DNA from: Hirudo medicinalis
Taxonomy: Eukaryota; Annelida; Clitellata; Hirudinida; Hirudinidae
Length of the DNA: 25,051 bases
Direction: 5' to 3'
Assembly: GCA_011800805.1 (NCBI GenBank)
Contig: MPNW01001524.1
Coordinates: 9,259-34,309 of the forward strand
Shown: positions 13,801-19,195 of the stretch, in pieces
How positions within the stretch are numbered: position 1 is the stretch's first letter
Layout: each line of letters starts with the position of its first letter
Program-made: the position numbers and the translations under genes
Notes under the pieces: generated by a model
The model's input: only the letters and a program-made list of their open reading frames with translations
Told to the model about the DNA's origin: nothing
The model's database searches: none

Positions 13801-14435
13801 TAAAGGAATTTATCTTCAACAGAGAGAAGAATGTCCAGGATGGAAAATATGATTCAAAGCAATGCATCAGACTGACGGCGACTTTTCGCCAAATTTTGAG
13901 TCTGGCAGAATTGAATCATATATTCCGTTATTATTACACTAAAATATTATTATTATTATTATTATTATCATTGCTACATTTTATATTATTACATGTTTTA
14001 TTTCTGACCTTTCTCTAATGGAATTAACATTTCAAGAAGAATTTGAGTTTAAATTTTCAGTCACACCGCGTGACACGCTCGAATGTGACTTGTTTTGACA
14101 GTTGTTGGAGTGATTGTCACACTTCTTAACCAGTTTAAGTAATTGTTTTGTCACGTTGTGTTTTCTTATAAAATGTTTTGTCACTTGTAACTTTTGGGAC
14201 GTTTTAGAACAAATAAAAACAGTTTTTTGATAAAATTGACTAAAATATTTGAACTACAATTCAGAGGAGTTTTTATAATCAACAATTGTTGTTATAAATA
14301 AAATAATAATTATTATTTTAATTAAAAAATGCTCTGGGCGGAATGAATGGAAAGTTGCAAGCGAATGTCACGAACCTGAAGGTTGACGTCATAAACATGT
14401 TTATTGTAGGACTCTTCTGCGACCTTGGCAAGTTC
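269..14435 (-). CDS. CACNA2D3: Voltage-gated calcium channel alpha2/delta subunit (CACNA2D3/straightjacket-like), 27 exons, partial at both ends
   Basis: Alpha2/delta proteins are extracellular, membrane-anchored subunits that raise surface expression of Cav1/Cav2 channels and act at synapses. Exon coordinates and domains are given exon by exon below. In protein order I see the end of the N-terminal helical region, the VWA-N region ([28 protein letters not shown]), the strand before the VWA domain (DCRTRGWYIQAA), the VWA domain with MIDAS DSSGSM and ITDG, Cache-like segments ([20 protein letters not shown]), and a second Cache-like unit ([33 protein letters not shown]). N-glycosylation sequons occur (NLT, NGT, NHT, NET, NYT, NST). 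Every junction uses GT/AG, and codon phases agree along the whole chain apart from a one-base loss in exon 8. About 780 residues are covered; vertebrate members are about 1,090. The first exons and the C-terminal delta exons are not in the window or were not recognised. Closeness to CACNA2D3 rather than D1/D2 rests on motifs read by eye. Confidence 0.93.
334..1111. other. Intron 26 of the CACNA2D gene
   Basis: AT-rich, no coding signal. A GC-richer patch at about 790-850 contains GCCATTACCG and CGAAACTCGG blocks reminiscent of the tRNA-like repeat at 18793-18857, but degenerate. Confidence 0.6.
1112..1203 (-). CDS. CACNA2D3: CACNA2D exon 26
   Basis: 92 bases, acceptor ACTTTTTCACAG, donor GTTTGC. 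It encodes [18 protein letters not shown] and SGIFR, matching the TGDFFGEIEGAVMNKLL motif. Confidence 0.93.
1388..1450 (-). CDS. CACNA2D3: CACNA2D exon 25
   Basis: 63 bases, phase 0. Acceptor TTTACCATTCTCAAG, donor GTGAGC. It encodes [18 protein letters not shown] then PEL, matching VNCYLIDNNGFILVSED. Confidence 0.96.
1703..2050 (-). mobile_element. LINE 3' end plus CAA/CAG/CAT microsatellite tail
   Basis: Read on the minus strand, 2050 to about 2016 carries GCTATGCAAATGGCACATTA then CAAATTAACTATTGTT. This motif also follows the reverse transcriptase fragment at 17567 and occurs twice near 21.3-21.5 kb. A 300-base trinucleotide array follows it here as there. On the plus strand the array is CAA (1721) then CAG, an N at 1815, then two rounds of CAA, CAG, CAT blocks to about 2021. 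Long poly-Leu, poly-Asn or poly-Thr readings across it are not genes. Confidence 0.75.
2369..2421. repeat. (GAT)n microsatellite in intron 24
   Basis: Imperfect GAT/ATG array starting just inside the intron after exon 24. It makes a poly-His reading on the minus strand that runs on from the true exon. Confidence 0.85.
2439..2632 (-). CDS. CACNA2D3: CACNA2D exon 24 (second Cache-like unit)
   Basis: 194 bases, the largest exon found. Acceptor TGCCATCATAG, donor GTTCGT. It encodes [14 protein letters not shown], then [19 protein letters not shown], then [14 protein letters not shown]. These match VVTASTSI, AAVGIQMKLEFFQRKF and the C-x5-C-x3-C cysteine cluster. A GAT microsatellite begins 18 bases past the donor. 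Confidence 0.95.
2843..2946 (-). CDS. CACNA2D3: CACNA2D exon 23
   Basis: 104 bases, acceptor TCATTTGAAG, donor GTTAAT. It encodes [18 protein letters not shown] and [11 protein letters not shown], matching FPLWYRRAAEQIPGSFVYSIPFS. Confidence 0.92.
3057..3110. repeat. tRNA-like repeat fragment, copy A
   Basis: Shares GGCTGGGTT-CGAACACGACAC (21 of 22 bases) and GCAGGAA-GCAACCC with the copy at 18793-18857. On the minus strand it ends in TGTTCGCAACCCAGCCC, like a tRNA T-arm, and GGGTTGC/GCAACCC can pair across the unit. It lies in intron 22. Confidence 0.5.
3289..3369 (-). CDS. CACNA2D3: CACNA2D exon 22
   Basis: 81 bases, acceptor TTTACCCAG, donor GTGAGT. It encodes [19 protein letters not shown], matching KGVEVAFLGTRTGLSRI. 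Confidence 0.94.
3568..3670 (-). CDS. CACNA2D3: CACNA2D exon 21
   Basis: 103 bases, acceptor CCTTTTGTAG, donor GTGAGG. It encodes [18 protein letters not shown] then TNHWLKKN, matching ELIQEVLFDAVVSAPIEAYWTSL. Confidence 0.92.
3792..3901 (-). CDS. CACNA2D3: CACNA2D exon 20
   Basis: 110 bases, acceptor AACATACAAG, donor GTACGT. It reads [18 protein letters not shown] then [19 protein letters not shown], matching EWSYCNTD...LSQLEAIKLYLKGKEPLLQC. Confidence 0.9.
4106..4148 (-). CDS. CACNA2D3: CACNA2D exon 19 (micro-exon)
   Basis: 43 bases, the shortest exon in the chain. Acceptor AACTTGACAG, donor GTGAGT. It encodes [13 protein letters not shown] and ends in a tryptophan codon completed by exon 20. 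Similarity is weaker here; support comes from phase and position before the W-x-Y-C motif. Confidence 0.78.
4149..4505. other. Intron 18 of the CACNA2D gene
   Basis: 357 bases, AT-rich. Nothing recognised. Confidence 0.7.
4506..4552 (-). CDS. CACNA2D3: CACNA2D exon 18 (micro-exon)
   Basis: 47 bases, acceptor TTATCGGCAG, donor GTAGGA. With the split serine codon it reads [16 protein letters not shown], matching SLGVALSRGHGKYFF. Confidence 0.9.
4576..4640. repeat. CAT/CGT/CAG microsatellite
   Basis: Imperfect CAT and CGT triplets followed by a short CAG run, inside intron 17. Confidence 0.8.
4735..4796 (-). CDS. CACNA2D3: CACNA2D exon 17
   Basis: 62 bases, phase 0 to 2, acceptor TTCATTGAAG, donor GTCTGT. 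It encodes [15 protein letters not shown] then NYTPF, matching KRVLVMTNDYYYTDIKGTPF. NYT is a sequon. Confidence 0.91.
4968..5151. mobile_element. piggyBac-like MITE with TTAA target duplications
   Basis: TTAA at 4968-4971 and TTAA at 5148-5151 flank a 176-base element (4972-5147). Its ends are CCCTTAAACCGC and, reversed, CCCTTAATCCGC, matching 11 of 12 bases. TTAA duplication and CCC ends are the signature of piggyBac-type transposons. There is no transposase, so it is non-autonomous. It sits in intron 16, 18 bases from the exon 16 donor. Confidence 0.8.
5169..5240 (-). CDS. CACNA2D3: CACNA2D exon 16
   Basis: 72 bases, phase 0, donor GTGAGT. It encodes [18 protein letters not shown] then VPEDDM, matching LRNAMVNRKTGKFSMEVK. 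The acceptor used (TTTTTTCGAGGGAAG) keeps phase; one seven bases earlier would not. A MITE sits 18 bases from its donor. Confidence 0.9.
5678..5733 (+). repeat. Degenerate telomere-like (TAGGG) repeats
   Basis: About nine AGGG-containing units of 5 to 7 bases (TAGGGCC, AGGGTC, AGGGA, TAGGGG and so on), with one exact TTAGGG at 5714-5719. It lies in intron 15 (5241-6028); nothing else was recognised in that intron. Confidence 0.6.
6029..6097 (-). CDS. CACNA2D3: CACNA2D exon 15
   Basis: 69 bases, phase 0, acceptor GTCTTTGTAG, donor GTTTGT. It encodes [18 protein letters not shown], matching KPNYSSVDLSEVEWEDRD. Confidence 0.93.
6190..6264 (-). CDS. CACNA2D3: CACNA2D exon 14 (Cache-like)
   Basis: 75 bases, phase 0, acceptor AATTATTCAG, donor GTGAGT. 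It encodes [17 protein letters not shown] and FHPEHRPF, nearly identical to [22 protein letters not shown] of vertebrates. Confidence 0.96.
6265..6803. other. Intron 13 of the CACNA2D gene
   Basis: 539 bases, AT-rich. It holds a short CAA run at about 6664-6684 and a small palindrome, GGCAATTCTAATTGCC, near 6625-6641. No gene seen. Confidence 0.7.
6804..6884 (-). CDS. CACNA2D3: CACNA2D exon 13 (Cache-like)
   Basis: 81 bases, phase 0, acceptor ACGCTTTCAG, donor GTGAGA. It encodes [19 protein letters not shown] then TDTLPKHQ, matching GILLGVVGTDVPVKELLKTIPKYK. Confidence 0.95.
7010..7066 (-). CDS. CACNA2D3: CACNA2D exon 12
   Basis: 57 bases, phase 0, acceptor TATTCTCCAG, donor GTGATG. It encodes [19 protein letters not shown], matching LMTTVAMPVFSKQNET, with the NET sequon kept. 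Confidence 0.92.
7174..7257 (-). CDS. CACNA2D3: CACNA2D exon 11
   Basis: 84 bases, phase 0. Acceptor ACTTATCCAG. It encodes [15 protein letters not shown] then [12 protein letters not shown] chose the GTTTGT donor; a GTAGCG donor six bases earlier would also keep phase (end 7180). Confidence 0.9.
7258..8176. other. Intron 10 of the CACNA2D gene
   Basis: 919 bases. It contains a short GT-rich tract near 7332-7355 and the inverted-repeat element at 7895-8116. Plus-strand open frames here show no family. Confidence 0.7.
7895..8116. mobile_element. MITE-like inverted-repeat element
   Basis: The left end CATGGGCGTCCGCAG and the reversed right end CAGGGGCGTCTGCAG match at 13 of 15 bases. It is 222 bases long and GC-richer than its intron. 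CAGGGGCG ends recall hAT-type elements, but I see no 8-base target duplication, so the superfamily is open. CTTGGCAC/GTGCCAAG blocks inside can also pair. Confidence 0.6.
8177..8226 (-). CDS. CACNA2D3: CACNA2D exon 10
   Basis: 50 bases, acceptor CTGACAACAG, donor GTTTGA. It encodes [17 protein letters not shown], matching the GFFTQISTLADVQENV motif. Confidence 0.94.
8307..8385 (-). CDS. CACNA2D3: CACNA2D exon 9 (end of VWA)
   Basis: 79 bases, acceptor TTGTCAATAG, donor GTAACT. It encodes [13 protein letters not shown] then [13 protein letters not shown], matching [11 protein letters not shown] and LKWMACANKG. Confidence 0.95.
8454..8566 (-). CDS. CACNA2D3: CACNA2D exon 8 (VWA), with a one-base deletion
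   Basis: 113 bases between acceptor AAATGAATAG and donor GTCTGT. The first part reads [10 protein letters not shown] in phase 0. The second part, one base out of frame, reads [18 protein letters not shown] then EKYNWPDKK. Both halves match the family (CNQAIM-like and ITDG). The frame changes at 8534-8536, where one base of an AAC codon seems lost. With 114 bases the exon would be phase 0 to 0, as its neighbours require. Confidence 0.87.
8620..8712 (-). CDS. CACNA2D3: CACNA2D exon 7 (VWA)
   Basis: 93 bases, phase 0 both ends. The acceptor has a strong pyrimidine tract (CATTCTTTTTTCCAG) and the donor is GTGAGT. It encodes [14 protein letters not shown] and then [17 protein letters not shown], matching the LDKLFAKGIG and LDIALNEAFNIL helices. 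A few residues expected just before it (FREH in vertebrates) are absent. Confidence 0.9.
8921..8995 (-). CDS. CACNA2D3: CACNA2D exon 6 (VWA)
   Basis: 75 bases, phase 0 both ends, acceptor CTTGTTATAG, donor GTTTGT. It encodes [19 protein letters not shown], matching YNEELHYVEPCLNGTLVQA. It contains an NGT sequon and a conserved cysteine. The preceding intron is only 58 bases. Confidence 0.93.
9054..9204 (-). CDS. CACNA2D3: CACNA2D exon 5 (VWA core with MIDAS)
   Basis: 151 bases with acceptor TGTACCACAG and donor GTGCTG. It encodes [16 protein letters not shown] followed by [19 protein letters not shown] and [10 protein letters not shown]. The DxSxS metal-ion-dependent adhesion site is intact (DSSGS). 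This exon is the most recognisable piece of the gene. Confidence 0.97.
9290..9347 (-). CDS. CACNA2D3: CACNA2D exon 4 (RxR strand before VWA)
   Basis: 58 bases with acceptor GCGTTTTAG and donor GTTGGT. It encodes [18 protein letters not shown] and is completed to RGW by exon 5. This is the position of the gabapentin-binding arginine triplet of alpha2/delta-1 and -2, here Arg-Thr-Arg. Confidence 0.93.
9564..9695 (-). CDS. CACNA2D3: CACNA2D exon 3 (VWA-N region)
   Basis: 132 bases, entering with 2 and leaving with 1 base of a split codon. Acceptor TTCCAACTCAG, donor GTCTCA. It encodes [16 protein letters not shown], then [15 protein letters not shown], the hallmark of the region before the VWA domain. 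The 3.6 kb intron upstream is filled with repeats. Confidence 0.95.
11436..11616. repeat. (GTT)n and (GAT/GAC)n microsatellite
   Basis: GTT-rich triplets with GAT interruptions pass into a pure GAT/GAC array. It begins three bases after the N at 11433. Confidence 0.88.
11713..11910. repeat. (GAT/GAC)n microsatellite
   Basis: About 200 bases of GATGAT broken by GACGAC blocks at regular places (near 11780, 11810, 11835-11855, 11892). It lies inside intron 2. Confidence 0.9.
13294..13420 (-). CDS. CACNA2D3: CACNA2D exon 2 (segment before the VWA-N region)
   Basis: 127 bases, phase 0 to phase 1, acceptor GATCGTCAG, donor GTCAGT. It encodes [18 protein letters not shown], matching the conserved NISLSDVQVPTNMYNK stretch and adding an NLT glycosylation sequon. 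Joining to exon 3 gives NVYDESAPVMNG, the same length as the vertebrate segment. Compared with CACNA2D3, about a dozen residues are missing between exons 1 and 2, so a small exon may have been overlooked. Confidence 0.88.
13842..13926. repeat. 85-base imperfect hairpin in intron 1
   Basis: Arms GGAAAATATGATTCAA (13842-13857) and its near complement (13911-13926) pair at 15 of 16 positions. AGACT/AGTCT adds a second stem further in, and GGCGA-CTTT-TCGCC forms a perfect 5-bp tip. The size is that of a small RNA precursor or a tiny MITE. The rest of intron 1 (13421-14375) is AT-rich with a TTA array at about 13949-13970. Confidence 0.55.
14376..14435 (-). CDS. CACNA2D3: CACNA2D exon 1 of those found (N-terminal helical region)
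   Basis: Sixty bases, phase 0 at both ends. A pyrimidine-rich acceptor (TTTCTTTCTCAG) precedes it and GTTCGT follows. The peptide contains [15 protein letters not shown], which lines up with the AEEAHLKHEFDADLQ segment of CACNA2D3. Earlier exons should lie to the right but none was recognised up to base 25051. Confidence 0.8.
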
Positions 14436-15120
14436 CTGAGAAAGAAATTATGACCATAATTTGAATTACACATTATTTATTTATTTGTAAATTAAAATTA
14501 TAATATATATAATATTATGTTTTATATAATATTCTTTGTCAAGCATTCCAATGATAACTTTTCCCTAATACATAATAGTTTGTCAGAAGGGTTACTATTA
14601 CTTTTTACTTTTCTAATTCAATCGGGCATTATTAATACAATTAATAGTTAATGATTAATAATTTAGATATTTTTAGTCGATAAATCAATTTATAAAATAA
14701 AAACTTTCATCGAATTCGTCGCGAAATTATAAACGTTTTAAGCTCACAAAACGATAAAAAAAACAAAAATAAAAACAAAAAAAAAACAAAAAAAAAACAA
14801 AATGAAATAAATTGTTTCCCTGAAGACAGACAGAAGAACTTCAAGAATGAAATCGCTTTTAAAAAAATAATTTGTAAGTTCAAACCGTTGAAGGCGAATA
14901 TTTATCATCTAATTATTAATAAATGATATATTTAATGAATATCTAATTTCAAATATTTCAAATATTTAGTGAATATTTAATATCAAATGTTTGAAAACGT
15001 TTTCTGGAAATTTAAAGACTTTTGTTTGGTTTGTTTTTGAATGTCAGGAATTTTTAAATTTGGCTGAAAAAATGGCTTCACGTCTGCAGAAGTTGAATGA
15101 CATGGAATTTATTTACTCTG
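14436..15120. other. AT-rich gap upstream of the last recognised exon
   Basis: Probably intron of the CACNA2D gene. It contains an (A5-9 C)n run at about 14753-14802. No exon was recognised on either strand. Confidence 0.6.
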
Positions 15121-15278
15121 CAGAAACAATCCATCAACATATTATTACATATTATTGAAACAATACATCAACATATTACTACATTGAAACAATACATCAA
15201 CATATTACTACATTGAAACAATCCATCAACATATTATTACAACATATTTAAACATTCCATCAACAGATTTTTACATTG
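15121..15278. repeat. 29-bp minisatellite, about five copies
   Basis: Units start GAAACAAT at 15123, 15157, 15186 and 15215 (spacing 34, 29, 29), with a decayed unit after. The core is CATCAACATATTACTACATT. A related stretch recurs at 17791-17830, on the other side of the retroelement cluster. Confidence 0.75.
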
Positions 15279-15616
15279 AATCAATCCATGCGGCGTTCCC
15301 TCCACAAACTCCTTCAAAGTCCGACTCAATACTACGCAGAAGATGAGTGCTCCACTCTTGTTAACTCATTCAACTCATTTTTCATCTCAAAGATCACCAA
15401 AATTCTTGAATCAATCGCCAACGCCCTCGCTTCATCACCCATCTCTCCTTTCCTTTTCTCATTTTTCCTCTATCTTCCAAAGGGCCCAAGAGACTTGGCA
15501 CCCATTCTTAAAAAGTTAACTCTCGACCCAAGCTCTCCTGCCAATTGCAGACCTACCTCCAATCTTTCTACCATGTCAAAACTACTTGAAAAACTCATTC
15601 TCACCTCTCTGATACA
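15279..15616 (+). pseudogene. CR1/L2-like reverse transcriptase, N-terminal fragment (copy A)
   Basis: The frame reads RRSLHKLLQSP, ECSTLVNSFNSFFISKI, then LDPSSPANCRPTSNLSTM and SKLLEKLILTSL. The last part is the NYRPISNL-x-SKxLE block at the start of non-LTR reverse transcriptases of the CR1/L2 group. It lacks the catalytic core: near 15612 it jumps directly to sequence from the far C-terminal part. Internally deleted and dead. Confidence 0.85.
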
Positions 15617-15965
15617 ACTGGTTACCTGTACACCTTCGCATCATTTTTAAAATCTCCTTAATCACCTATCGTACTCTAGCCACATCCAACCCTCCCTATC
15701 TCAACCACCTCATTCACTGCCGTCAAATCCCCGTCCACCTTCGTTCATCCTCCGCATCATCATCCAACCAGTCCACAGATCATCCATCGTCAATCGAGGC
15801 TTCACCTATGCCTCGCCTGCCGTCTGGAACGACCTTCCCATGATTTTGTCTCAACCTATACTTGAACTCTTCAAGAGGCAGTTGAAGACCCATCTATTCA
15901 AGATATTCATTAAACCGGGAACCAAGGCGCCTCTGACTTATGTGGCAGGGGCAATTGCACCGTCA
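15617..15965 (+). pseudogene. CR1/L2-like reverse transcriptase, C-terminal fragment (copy A)
   Basis: From 15618 the frame reads WLPVHLRIIFKISLITYRTL (the LHWLPV-x-RI-x-FK block), then NPPYLNHL. After a frame change it reads GFTYASPAVWNDLP and ELFKRQLKTHLFK, the usual end of these proteins. It follows the N-terminal fragment with the middle of the enzyme missing. Confidence 0.82.
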
Positions 15966-16351
15966 TCTTGACCTCTCTTGACACTATCAACCACCAGATG
16001 TTGTTGGAGAGACTTAAGTCGACTTTGGAATCGATGGCCTTGCATTCTCTTGGGTACTGTCTTACTTTTCTAATAGAATTCATTATGTGAAACTTGGAGA
16101 CCACTCCTCCACTGCAGTTGTACTTCTTGCTGGTGTTCCTCACTATCTTGGGACCTTTGCTTTTCACAACCTATACTTCACCTTTATCCAACATCATTCG
16201 TGACTTTGAAGTATCCTTCCATCAATACGCAGTTAAGACAAGTCTCTTCTCTTTCTTATCCAGCCGTAGCATCTCCGATCAACTCGGAAATCTGCGGAAA
16301 TGCACAGATGCCATCAATGATTGGCATCTCATTAACTTTCTTCAACTGCTA
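15966..16351 (+). pseudogene. CR1/L2-like reverse transcriptase core (copy B, first part)
   Basis: Pieces in two frames read LDTINHQMLLERLKSTF, FGIDGLAFSWVLSYFSNR, LGPLLFTTYTSPLSNIIRD and VSFHQYAVKTSLF, then LGNLRKCTDAINDWHL. The catalytic YADD box is YAVK (16226-16237), and frameshifts are present. It starts abruptly after copy A, as a 5'-truncated LINE would. It stops at FLQL, where an insertion splits it. Confidence 0.85.
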
Positions 16352-16872
16352 TAACAAAAAATTGTTATTGAAAATATTTCTGACCATTTCCCTATATTTT
16401 TGAAAATGCCTATTAATTACGATAAGTTAAATGTTAAGTCTAAGCAATTTAGAGTAATAACGGTAATAACTACAATAAGCCTCCTCACTTCCTTCGTTCC
16501 ACACACGAATACAGTCCCTCGTTTGCTAAATCTACTTTCAAACTCTTTTCTATTCAATGTTATGGTCCAAGATTATACTCTTCAATTCCATTATCAATAA
16601 AAGTTAATTTCAATCTTGTCCTTTCAATATTATTTATCTGGTGTTTAAAAAGTCTTACAAGTTATACATATTGAGCTTAAGTTATTCTTTAAGTAATTTA
16701 TTTGTTTACTTTTGTTCTTACGGTGCCTTCTTGTGACATGTTAATGAGGGTCAGTCTGACAGCGGAAGCGTGGGTTTCCTTAAGGTTGACCCTGGAGTTA
16801 TTTTATTTGGTTCTTGTGTTGCTTTGGTGTTTGTTACTGCTTGGTTGAATAAAATTGCTCAAAAAAAAAAAA
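16352..16872 (+). mobile_element. Polyadenylated retroposed insert splitting reverse transcriptase copy B
   Basis: The reverse transcriptase frame breaks at FLQL (about 16350) and resumes at NPHKSEI (16873). The roughly 520 bases between end in AATAAA, 8 bases of spacer and a run of 14 A. This is the end of a retroposed transcript. The body is AT-rich with no recognisable product. I see no clear target-site duplication. Confidence 0.7.
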
Positions 16873-17597
16873 AATGAATCCGCACAAATCCGAAATCATG
16901 TTCATGGGCAAACCTGCCCGCCCAAAAGCTCTGTCTCCCCGATCTTCCATAAATGTCAGGCACCTTCCATCCTTCTTCTACTACCCTTAAACTTCTCGGT
17001 GTTACTGTCGATTCTCACCTCAGCTTTAAAGAACATTCCATCGTCGAATCATGCAGTCACCTCATCTGGGCAATTCGGCACATCCGTCCGCTCCTCTCCG
17101 TCGAACCAATTTCTGCCCTTGCACGAAGTCTCGTTCTCTGTCGCCTGGATTACTTCATTTCCCTTCTCTATGGTACATCGGCTTCTTTCATCCATTCCTT
17201 GCAACGCGAACAACCCACGCTTAATAGCACTGACTGCCTGAAGCAATTGCTTTGATTACCGATCCACAATAGCATCATATTCAAAACAGCCCTCATGACG
17301 TATCGAATTCTCGCGATATCCAATCCACAGCATCTCATCCTCCGCCACGCACCTGTCTTCGTTCATCTTCCACCATTCAACCACGCCAACCAGTTCACAA
17401 ATCATTCCTCGTCAACATTGGATTCTCAGCCTCTCCTGCTGTCTGGAGCGCATTACCTCCCCAAGTAAGAGATCAACCATCCCTGGAGTTCTTCAAACGT
17501 CACCTGAAGACCCACCTCTTCAGGATACCAACATGAAGCTAATGAAGACACAAGTCGCTTCTCAAGCTATGCAATTGATGCATTACAAATGAACTAT
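16873..17597 (+). pseudogene. CR1/L2-like reverse transcriptase C-terminal half and 3' end (copy B, second part)
   Basis: Continues copy B: NPHKSEIMFMGKPARPK, LKLLGVTVDSHLSFKEH, AIRHIRPLLSVEPISALA, then LCRLDYFISLLYGTS. After frameshifts it reads LPIHNSIIFKTALMTYR, FKRHLKTHLF and a stop near 17534. The 3' end has GCTATGCAATTGATGCATTA then CAAATGAACTATTATT and passes straight into an AAT microsatellite. Confidence 0.87.
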
Positions 17598-17628
17598 TAT
17601 TAATAATAATAATAATAATAATTATTAT

Positions 17629-17659
<31 letters not shown>

Positions 17660-17780
17660 TTTATTATTATATTAAAAAAATAATAATAAAAATAAATATT
17701 ATAATTATATAATAATTATTAATATATTTGTATTATATTTTTTAATAATTATAATAATTATTATTATTATTATTATCAAC
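17598..17780. repeat. AAT/TTA and (TA)n microsatellite
   Basis: AAT triplets, a TA run near 17630-17652 and more A/T triplets follow the LINE 3' end directly, so the array probably grew from the element's tail. Confidence 0.85.
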
Positions 17781-17830
17781 AGGTTCTTAAATTGAATCAT
17801 TCAATCATTCAATCAACAGATTATTACATT

Positions 17831-19082
17831 ACATTCAACTCTTCACAGCAAGTTCACGGGGTCATGCAAATTAGTTATTAGCCACGTCGTTGTGACAAAA
17901 CTATCGATAATACATTAAATGTTGACGAATAAAATGGACGAATAAAATAAAAGTCTTAACAAGAGTTTCCATCATGACGAATGAAAACCAGTTTATTGAT
18001 TGAGTTGGGAGTATTTTACGCATTATATTAATAATATAAATCTTAATTTAACATGATTTGTAAAATCTCTAAAAATTGTTTAAATGTCCTTCAGTAGTTG
18101 TGAAGATGTTGAGCAATAGCATCTGACAAGATTTCAAAAAAGAAACTTGACAATCTTCAGAAAGTTGAAGGTTGTGGAATTGTTTGAGCGAAACTTGAAA
18201 AATGAAGGGACTCAAAAAAAAAGCTGCAAACGATGTGAGCTTTTAAAATAATGAAAAATATTGAAAAATGATTCCAAAAGTCTTGCACCGGATTTGAATG
18301 TCTTGAGCAGCAACAAATTACATTTTCATGCACATTTTGAACGAATGTTTTCGGAGAAACTAAATTAAAAACAATTATTTTTTTTAAATAATTTGAAAGC
18401 AATTGAGGTTGAGAGATGACTTTAATCAGTCTCAATAATCTGTGAAAACTTCGTCACAAATATCCATACAAATACAATGCAACATACAAATACAAAAATA
18501 GAAATTGTATTTAATTCTTTGCTTGCAAACACAATCAGAGTCCACATTACGTCGCACATGGGTTTAACGACAATGTTAAGCATTTTTATTAAAAAATTCT
18601 TTATTTTCTAGCTGAGGGCAATTTTAACCTGAATATTTTGTCCATTATTTTAAACAAACATTTATTTTATTTTGTAATTAATTTTTAAATTGTTTTAATT
18701 TAATGTAAATATACTTCGTTTATGTAGCATCATACGCATAGCTTTTTATTTAACCATTTAAATAGCGCTTCTTTCGCGCTTGTGGCAGTGCAGGCTGGGT
18801 TTCGAACACGACACATTACGACCGTTGCCATTACCGCCGTATGCAGGAAAGCAACCCATTCGGACAATTTATTAATGCACTAATGCATTTTCTTTCAGTT
18901 CTTGAGGCGGTTCTTAATTTTATCGAGTTTTCTCTGCAGACGTTCTTGAGAAGATTTAAAACCCACACAAATTCGGAGGCATGAAAACAATTTAGTATAA
19001 AAAATTGTATTTTAACGTTTAAATTATTTTAATCTGATCTTATTAATATTCGCCAACTTCTTGTTTAGCATGTGAAATACAA
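17831..19082. other. AT-rich region without a recognised gene
   Basis: Open frames on both strands show no family. The tRNA-like repeat copy B is at 18793-18857. Nothing else can be supported. Confidence 0.6.
18793..18857 (-). repeat. tRNA-like repeat fragment, copy B
   Basis: On the minus strand it contains TGTTCGAAACC, one mismatch from the Pol III B-box consensus, and about 30 bases before it CGGCGGTAATGG, an imperfect A-box. It shares two blocks with 3057-3110. No complete tRNA fold was found, so a SINE head or tRNA pseudogene is likelier. Confidence 0.45.
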
Positions 19083-19083
19083 A

Positions 19084-19195
19084 CTAATGAAAATAATAAT
19101 AATAATAATAATAATTAACATGATAATAATAATATAATTAACATGATAATAATAATAATTAACATGATAATAATAAAAATAAACATAATAATAAT
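19084..19195. repeat. AAT microsatellite with AATTAACATG interruptions
   Basis: AAT runs are separated by AATTAACATGAT about three times, giving a coarser repeat of roughly 22 to 30 bases. Confidence 0.8.

Noticed and set aside
15048..15125. Plus-strand peptide LAEKMASRLQKLNDM, which recalls the N-terminal helix of alpha2/delta proteins
   Set aside because: It is on the wrong strand for the gene and has no convincing splice signals; chance is likelier.
18157..18435. 92-codon minus-strand open frame
   Set aside because: No family resemblance, AT-rich, no splice or repeat support.
18890..18975. Minus-strand helix-like peptide ERLQRKLDKIKNRLKN as a missing upstream exon
   Set aside because: It runs into a stop with no usable donor, and the alignment to the family is poor.
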